DNA of 64,000 bases from Bradyrhizobium sp. CCGB01 (lineage in GTDB: Bacteria; Pseudomonadota; Alphaproteobacteria; Rhizobiales; Xanthobacteraceae), in NCBI RefSeq assembly GCF_024199795.1, contig NZ_JANADK010000001.1:1798001-1862000 (forward strand), in the 5' to 3' direction. A program made the position numbers and the translations under genes. Below the pieces are notes generated by a model that saw nothing but the letters and a program-made list of their open reading frames with translations, was not told where the DNA came from and searched no databases. Shown one piece after another: positions 59,275 to 64,000 of the stretch (position 1 is the stretch's first letter; every line of letters begins with the position of its first letter).

Positions 59275-60360
59275 ATGGCGAAAAGACGACTGAGCTTGCG
59301 CACGCTTGTGTTCTTTGGCGGCGCAACGTTGATGCTGGCGCCGGCCATGGTGACCGCGACACTGTACACCGCGTCGTTGGAGCGGCGCGGCGAGGAATTG
59401 CAGGTGGAGAAGTTGGCGACCCGCGGCGAACTGAGCGCGAACCTGCTGGCGCGACGCCTCTATGGCGTTTGGATGGACGTGGCACGTATGGCCGACCTGA
59501 TCGACCCCACCGATCTGGCAAATGCCCGTGAGCACATCAAATTCCTGAGCCGTTTGGATGGCCGATACGCCTGGCTCGGCATAGCCGATCTTGAGGGCAA
59601 GGTACTGGCGGCCAGGGACGGGATGCTCGAGGGCGCAAGTGTTGCGCAGAGGCCATGGTTCAGGCGTGGTCTTGATGCGCCAACTGCAGTCGATGTGCAC
59701 GAGGCCCAACTCCTGGCAAGCCTCTTGCCTGTATCCGCTGAACCCTATCGCTTCGTCGATCTGGCCGCACCCTTGCGGCATGATGGGTCCGTCGCCGGCG
59801 TGATCGGAGCGCACCTCAACTGGAAATGGGTGGAGGAGGGCATGGCCGCGTTGCAGGCGCCTGGAATCGATGTGCTGCTGCTATCGCGGGACCGAACTGT
59901 CCTGTTTGGCCCGACCGATGTCGTCAACAAGCGGCTAAGCGTCGGCTCAGCGTTCGCGGCCAGCCGCGTCACCAGCGCGTTCCCGAGCGAGCGATGGCCC
60001 GACGGAAAAGACTATTTCACCGTGATCGTTCCGAGTGTTGGTTTTGCAGATCTTCCAAGCTTCGGCTGGTCTCTTCTGGTCCGACAGAACGCCGACGACG
60101 CGATGGCGTCAACCCGAGAATTGATCCATGCGTTCTGGTTCATTCTCGGTGCGGGCGCCGTCGTCGCTCTGGTGCTGCTCCTGTGCGCCGCTCAATGGCT
60201 CAGGACGCCGCTACGCCGACTCTCGGAAGCTGCCGAGGCCATCATGGTCGATCCTGGCTCGCGCCCTCCGCACCAGGAAACCCGATTCGAAGAAGCGGCA
60301 AGGCTGAGTGACGCGCTCGCCCACCTGCAGTCGAAGCTTTTGGGCCGTTTCCAGACGTAA
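59275..60360 (+). CDS. Membrane Cache-HAMP protein without an output domain
   Basis: 361 residues from ATG 59275; GAGGAGG ends 4 bases upstream and overlaps the synthase stop, so it belongs to the operon. Membrane segment 1 (RTLVFFGGATLMLAPAMVTA), a periplasmic domain of about 240 residues of double-Cache type (YAWLGIADLEGKVLAARDGM; AAPLRHDGSVAGVIGAHLNW), membrane segment 2 (FWFILGAGAVVALVLLLCAA) and a HAMP-like linker (LRTPLRRLSEAAEAIMVD). The frame ends within the linker, where a GGDEF or kinase domain would normally follow. A ligand sensor acting directly on the synthase, or a truncated cyclase, are both possible. Confidence 0.75.
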   Translation: MAKRRLSLRTLVFFGGATLMLAPAMVTATLYTASLERRGEELQVEKLATRGELSANLLARRLYGVWMDVARMADLIDPTDLANAREHIKFLSRLDGRYAWLGIADLEGKVLAARDGMLEGASVAQRPWFRRGLDAPTAVDVHEAQLLASLLPVSAEPYRFVDLAAPLRHDGSVAGVIGAHLNWKWVEEGMAALQAPGIDVLLLSRDRTVLFGPTDVVNKRLSVGSAFAASRVTSAFPSERWPDGKDYFTVIVPSVGFADLPSFGWSLLVRQNADDAMASTRELIHAFWFILGAGAVVALVLLLCAAQWLRTPLRRLSEAAEAIMVDPGSRPPHQETRFEEAARLSDALAHLQSKLLGRFQT

Positions 60361-60518
60361 GCGCCAGAGGGAGAGTGGAGAAGCGCAATTGGCCCACCGA
60401 GCGGCTTGAACGTGCGCACTATTCAACGGATAGAGCGTGGACAAGCGCAAGCGTCGAATCCCTGACGGCGGTGGGCGCCGTGGTCGAGGTCGATTGTTCA
60501 ACTCTCAAGGAGCCGACC

Positions 60519-60617
60519 ATGAATACCAGTGCGAGCCCAACTGTCAGCCCAGATGGAGCCGCCACGCTTGAGGACGATCTGAACTCCGTATGCCAACGCC
60601 GAGCCGGAGGTAATTAA
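60519..60617 (+). CDS. Possible 32-aa peptide ORF
   Basis: ATG 60519 preceded by AAGGAG 6 bases upstream; peptide MNTSASPTVSPDGAATLEDD ... CQRRAGGN, ending at TAA 60615-60617. Ribosome binding site is good, family unknown, length makes it uncertain. Confidence 0.28.
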   Translation: MNTSASPTVSPDGAATLEDDLNSVCQRRAGGN

Positions 60618-60694
60618 GGGGCCGTCTTGCTGCAAACGACCCAAAAAGGCCTACCGTTCGGGCCGACGATCACCTCATCGACGATCCCAAGTAG

Positions 60695-61435
60695 TCACTT
60701 TGAGATCACGGCCCAATGGTTGACGTCAAACCTTCGGCCGCCGGCGGACGAGGTGATCTCAACGCCGTATTGGACGCTGCCGACGGTTATGTCCCCAAAA
60801 TATCCCGCCGACTTTATCCATTGCAGGATACTCTTGATATCCACGGTCTCGCTGTTGGACTTGGAAGTGCGCAGGAACGAGATAACCTTATGTTTGTTCC
60901 AGCCTTCAAACACGTTCCAAGTCGCTCCGCCCACATTGACGCTTGTGTGGACTGGGATCGCGGCAGTCCCTGACGAATTATACTTGTAAGAAATGGGCTT
61001 AACATCGCCGCTTCCATCGGGATTCCCGGTGTAATTGGTCCAAAGCATTATTTCGTAGGCATTTGAGCTGTCCCAGATATCGTAGGCGAAGTTCCAGCGG
61101 CCGCTACTCGGGACGCTCTGATTGAAGCTTGAACTCAGGTTGTTGATCGCGCTCAGCGGTTTCCCAACATTGAAAGCCTCGTGGGGATAGCTCTTGATGC
61201 CGCCGGTATCAGGTTGGTTCGACCACACGCTCCATTGATTGACCGAATGGACCGAGATCGTTTGAGGCCCAGCACCTTGACCATACACGTCGTTGTTCCA
61301 GGAATAGCCATTAAGGGAAAAATTGCCGTATTGATCGCTCGAACTCCAGATCGGCGCTTTCGCAGATGCTGGGAATAACGCAATCATTACCGCAAAAGGC
61401 AGCGCAAGTACTTTTACCTTCGACAACTCAAACAT
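60695..61435 (-). CDS. Secreted glycoside hydrolase family 12 endoglucanase
   Basis: 246 residues from ATG 61435 (MFELSKVKVLALPFAVMIAL), GGTGGAG 7-8 bases upstream. The first about 27 residues form a Sec signal ending ALFPASAKA. GH12 features: SLNGYSWNNDVYG, then the nucleophile Glu in NAYEIMLWTNYTG (about residue 130) and the acid/base Glu in VQYGVEITSSAGGRRF near the end. GH12 enzymes cut beta-1,4-glucan or xyloglucan; similar GH12 cellulases (GunA-type) are known in Bradyrhizobium. The frame is open upstream to 61699 only because of the neighbouring IS. Its promoter region is partly taken by that IS, which may alter expression. Confidence 0.88.
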   Translation of the reverse strand: MFELSKVKVLALPFAVMIALFPASAKAPIWSSSDQYGNFSLNGYSWNNDVYGQGAGPQTISVHSVNQWSVWSNQPDTGGIKSYPHEAFNVGKPLSAINNLSSSFNQSVPSSGRWNFAYDIWDSSNAYEIMLWTNYTGNPDGSGDVKPISYKYNSSGTAAIPVHTSVNVGGATWNVFEGWNKHKVISFLRTSKSNSETVDIKSILQWIKSAGYFGDITVGSVQYGVEITSSAGGRRFDVNHWAVISK

Positions 61436-61499
61436 TCTAATCTCCACCTGAGACCTGCCCGTCAGCGAACCAAAAGTAAGCAAAAGTGGGGCCAGAGTC

Positions 61500-62262
61500 G
61501 GCTCGGGAAATCTGAACAGCACGATAAGTGGAGTTTCTGCCTGACGGCGGGCAAGATTGGCCGGCGAATCAGGAGAGACGATGAGCAGACGAGCACGGCG
61601 GAACCATACTCCCGTCTTCAAGGCGAAGGTGGCGCTTGCCGCTGTCAAGGGTGACCGGACGCTGGCGCAACTGGCGGAGCAGTTCGACGTCCACTCCAAT
61701 CAGATCACATCATGGAAGGCGGCGCTGCCGATATGTTCGGTCCAGGCAGCGGGAGCCGGCTCGCCGAGCCCATGATCGACGTGAAGTCGCTGCACGCCAA
61801 GATCGGCGAGTTGACGCTGGAGAACGATTTTTTAGAAGGAGCGCTCACCCAAGGCGGGATTGCTGAGAGCAAAATGATGATCGACCGTGAACACGATCTG
61901 CCGATCAGCAAGCAGGCGGAAGCTCTGAACATCAGCCGCGGCAGCGTCTACTATCTGCCGCGCCCAGTGCCGCCCAAAGACCACGCGCTGATGCAAAGGC
62001 TCGACCGGCTGCATCTGGAGTTTCCCTTCGCCGGCTCGCGAATGCTGCGAGGCCTGCTGGCTGCCGAGGGGTGCAAGATCGGCCGCCGGCATGTCAAAAC
62101 GCTCATGCGGCGGATGGGGATAGAGGCGCTCTACCGCTGTCCGCACACCACCCCACCTGAGCCCGGCCACAAGATCTATCCCTATCTACTGCGCGGCATG
62201 GAGATCACGCGTCCCAACCAGGTCTCGGCGATGGACATCACCTAGATCCCGAGGCGCGAGGA
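61500..62262 (+). mobile_element. IS3-family element, copy 1 (truncated, frameshifted)
   Basis: OrfA from ATG 61580 (MSRRARRNHTPVFKAKVALA, AAVKGDRTLAQLAEQFDVHS); the frame breaks near 61725 and resumes as DVKSLHAKIGELTLENDFLE, then OrfB: MIDREHDLPISKQAEALNIS, FPFAGSRMLRGLLAAEGCKI and PNQVSAMDIT, ending at a stop at 62243-62245. The DDE half is missing. Nearly identical to copy 2. Confidence 0.9.
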
Positions 62263-62264
62263 CA

Positions 62265-62533
62265 GCGACTTCCTCAATCTGTCGAAGAGGCGCATCTCAC
62301 CTTCCGGGGCAAGTCCGATGGCGAAATCGCCTTCGGCCCTCAAGGGCTTCCTGGACGTGCGCTACGGCATTCGCGACAGATCGGCCTGCGTCGAGTTCTC
62401 ATGGGAAGGGCACGACGAAAATGACCCCGTCTGCGGTCGCGGATGGGTTATGATCGGCACCGCGGGCAGATTCGTCGGCCACTTCTACATCTACAATGGC
62501 GACGATTCAAGCCTCGTTTGCGAACGTGGCTGA
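62265..62533 (+). pseudogene. Unnamed conserved small protein, fragment with one frameshift
   Basis: One frame reads VEEAHLTFRGKSDGEIAFG and, after a one-base shift near 62336, LKGFLDVRYGIRDRSACVEF, SWEGHDENDPVCGRGWVMIG and RFVGHFYIYNGDDSSLVCER. The SWEGxDExDxxxGRGW ... HxGDxS pattern occurs in small uncharacterised proteins often found next to IS in rhizobia and other Proteobacteria. The start is lost to the IS. Dead or partial. Confidence 0.6.
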
Positions 62534-62549
62534 GTTCTTCATCAGCCTG

Positions 62550-62750
62550 CTAGTCGCGCTCCCTCTCAGCCAACGTCCGGAGCGTTCGCATGTCAACACG
62601 TCCGTCCGCGGGAGTATCAATGTAGTCGATTTGTACGTCCGACATCTCAAGAATCTCTGCTTTGGATAGGGCTTCTCTCGCGGTGGACCTTTGTATGGAG
62701 AAATACTTCCGGCCGTACTCCGTTCGATGACAGGTAATAGTGTAGGTCAC
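62550..62750 (-). CDS. Small protein, 66 aa, unknown function
   Basis: From GTG 62750: TYTITCHRTEYGRKYFSIQR, STAREALSKAEILEMSDVQI and DYIDTPADGRVDMRTLRTLA. Strand-helix-strand pattern resembling small uncharacterised Bradyrhizobium proteins. A G-run lies upstream as possible ribosome binding site. The frame is open to 62948 but the upstream part is low-complexity and unlikely to be coding. Confidence 0.5.
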   Translation of the reverse strand: MTYTITCHRTEYGRKYFSIQRSTAREALSKAEILEMSDVQIDYIDTPADGRVDMRTLRTLAERERD

Positions 62751-63049
62751 AGGCAGCCCCCGTTGAAGGTAGTGAGTATACCGACTTATTGAAATAAGGG
62801 ACCGACCAATACTGGTAGTGCGTCTGGGCGACACAATGTCGCCCCGAGCTGTCGGTGTTCCGGCTGTATTGTTCCGGCTGTCGTTGTTCCGGGCTCGCCG
62901 CTCGGCGTAGTACCCAGGACAATGCTGTCCACAAAGTTGGCGGAGCATTATAGGAAATGCGTTTCATGGGTATACTACCAATGCCGAATAACTTCCTGTT
63001 AATTCCTGGTGGCGAGCAAACGGAGAAAAAATCGCAGCAGCAGACATCT

Positions 63050-63300
63050 GCAGGTATTAGGTTGTCGGTGCTCTCACAATAGCAGACATGATTGTAGTGC
63101 TCGACGAAGGCGCGTACTTGCCACGAGATCGCCAGGCAGGTAGTAATTGTCGAGCAGAATGCTGTTCTTCAGGGTCTGATGCCAGCGCTCAATCATTCCC
63201 TGGGTCTGGGGTGGTACAGAGCACCACGAACGTGCTGCATGCCCTTCTGATCGAGCCACTTGGCCAGATCGTCCGCGACGTAATTCGAATTATTGTCGCT
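63050..63300 (-). mobile_element. IS3-family orfB fragment, interrupted by IS3 copy 2
   Basis: Reverse frames: SDNNSNYVADDLAKWLDQKG (from about 63297) and MQHVRGALYHP, then PPQTQGMIERWHQTLKNSIL and LLDNYYLPGDL. C-terminal DDE region of an IS3 OrfB; the right end is cut exactly where copy 2 begins. Confidence 0.8.
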
Positions 63301-64000
63301 GCTCGGGAAATCTGAACAGCACGATAAGTGGAGTTTCTGCCTGACGGCGGGCAAGATTGGCCGGCGAATCAGGAGAGACGATGAGCAGACGAGCACGGCG
63401 GAACCACACTCCCGTCTTCAAGGCGAAGGTGGCGCTTGCCGCTGTCAAGGGTGACCGGACGCTGGCGCAACTGGCGGAGCAGTTCGACGTCCACTCCAAT
63501 CAGATCACATCATGGAAGGCGGCGCTGCCGATATGTTCGGTCCAGGCAGCGGGAGCCGGCTCGCCGAGCCCATGATCGACGTGAAGTCGCTGCACGCCAA
63601 GATCGGCGAGTTGACGCTGGAGAACGATTTTTTAGAAGGAGCGCTCACCCAAGGCGGGATTGCTGAGAGCAAAATGATGATCGACCGTGAACACGATCTG
63701 CCGATCAGCAAGCAGGCGGAAGCTCTGAACATCAGCCGCGGCAGCGTCTACTATCTGCCGCGCCCAGTGCCGCCCAAAGACCACGCGCTGATGCAAAGGC
63801 TCGACCGGCTGCATCTGGAGTTTCCCTTCGCCGGCTCGCGAATGCTGCGAGGCCTGCTGGCTGCCGAGGGGTGCAAGATCGGCCGCCGGCATGTCAAAAC
63901 GCTCATGCGGCGGATGGGGATGATAGAGGCGCTCTACCGCTGTCCGCACACCACCCCACCTGAGCCCGGCCACAAGATCTATCCCTATCTACTGCGCGGC
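63301..64000 (+). mobile_element. IS3-family element, copy 2 (runs off the window)
   Basis: Same sequence as copy 1 shifted by exactly 1800 bases, with two differences seen: a T/C change near 63408 and three extra bases near 63921 (MGMIEALYR instead of MGIEALYR). Inserted in an older IS3 orfB. Continues beyond the right edge. Confidence 0.9.

Noticed and set aside
61436..61699. N-terminal extension of the GH12 enzyme to 334 residues
   Set aside because: The added part is antisense to the IS3 orfA; the signal peptide begins at 61435.

Overview
The window looks like part of a Bradyrhizobium (soybean or cowpea type) symbiosis island. The evidence is the complete diterpene/gibberellin operon (CYP112, CYP114, ferredoxin, SDR, CYP117, GGPP synthase, ent-CPP synthase, ent-kaurene synthase), many decayed insertion sequences (IS3, IS66, IS256, IS110, IS5 types) and numerous frameshifted genes. 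No rRNA, tRNA or CRISPR array was seen. All identifications come from reading the sequence and recalling protein families; no database search was run.

Layout. 1-11.7 kb: two B12-independent enzymes face left, each behind its own cobalamin riboswitch (metE at the left edge, nrdAB at 7.3-11.4 kb). Between them lie a TauD-type dioxygenase and two dead genes (an OprB-like porin and aspA). 11.7-21 kb: mostly relics (IS3 and IS66 pieces, an M23 peptidase remnant, a RoxA-like di-haem cytochrome pseudogene) with a few small genes, including a 58-residue exported peptide. 21.8-25.5 kb: a diguanylate cyclase and a GGDEF-EAL protein. 25.8-34 kb: an apparently intact four-gene cluster (KamA-type radical SAM aminomutase, GGT-like protein, stand-alone 7TM protein, ATP-grasp ligase). 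It lies between two inverted IS256-type relics and is preceded by a sigma-54-like element; it is the best candidate for an undescribed system. 34.8-44 kb: the gibberellin operon, which begins with a CYP115 remnant, contains a wrecked SDR gene and ends with a dead idi gene. 44.2-53.8 kb: an IS graveyard with a GNAT acetyltransferase and a frameshifted sarcosine-oxidase-like gene. 53.8-55.4 kb: a second copy of a roughly 1.1 kb block also present at 20.7-21.75 kb. 56-60.4 kb: a HlyD-type protein, a family 2 glucan synthase and a Cache-HAMP membrane protein, resembling the bgsBA mixed-linkage beta-glucan system. 60.7-61.4 kb: a secreted GH12 endoglucanase. 61.5-64 kb: two nearly identical IS3 copies exactly 1800 bp apart.

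How the parts fit. The gibberellin genes should convert GGPP to ent-kaurene and then towards GA9. With CYP115 reduced to a fragment the product cannot become GA4 here, and with SDR broken the GA12-aldehyde to GA12 step needs another enzyme. The riboswitch pair ties methionine synthesis and DNA precursor synthesis to cobalamin supply. The c-di-GMP enzymes, the glucan synthase and the endoglucanase could together shape surface polysaccharide and plant-wall contact, but that link is inferred.
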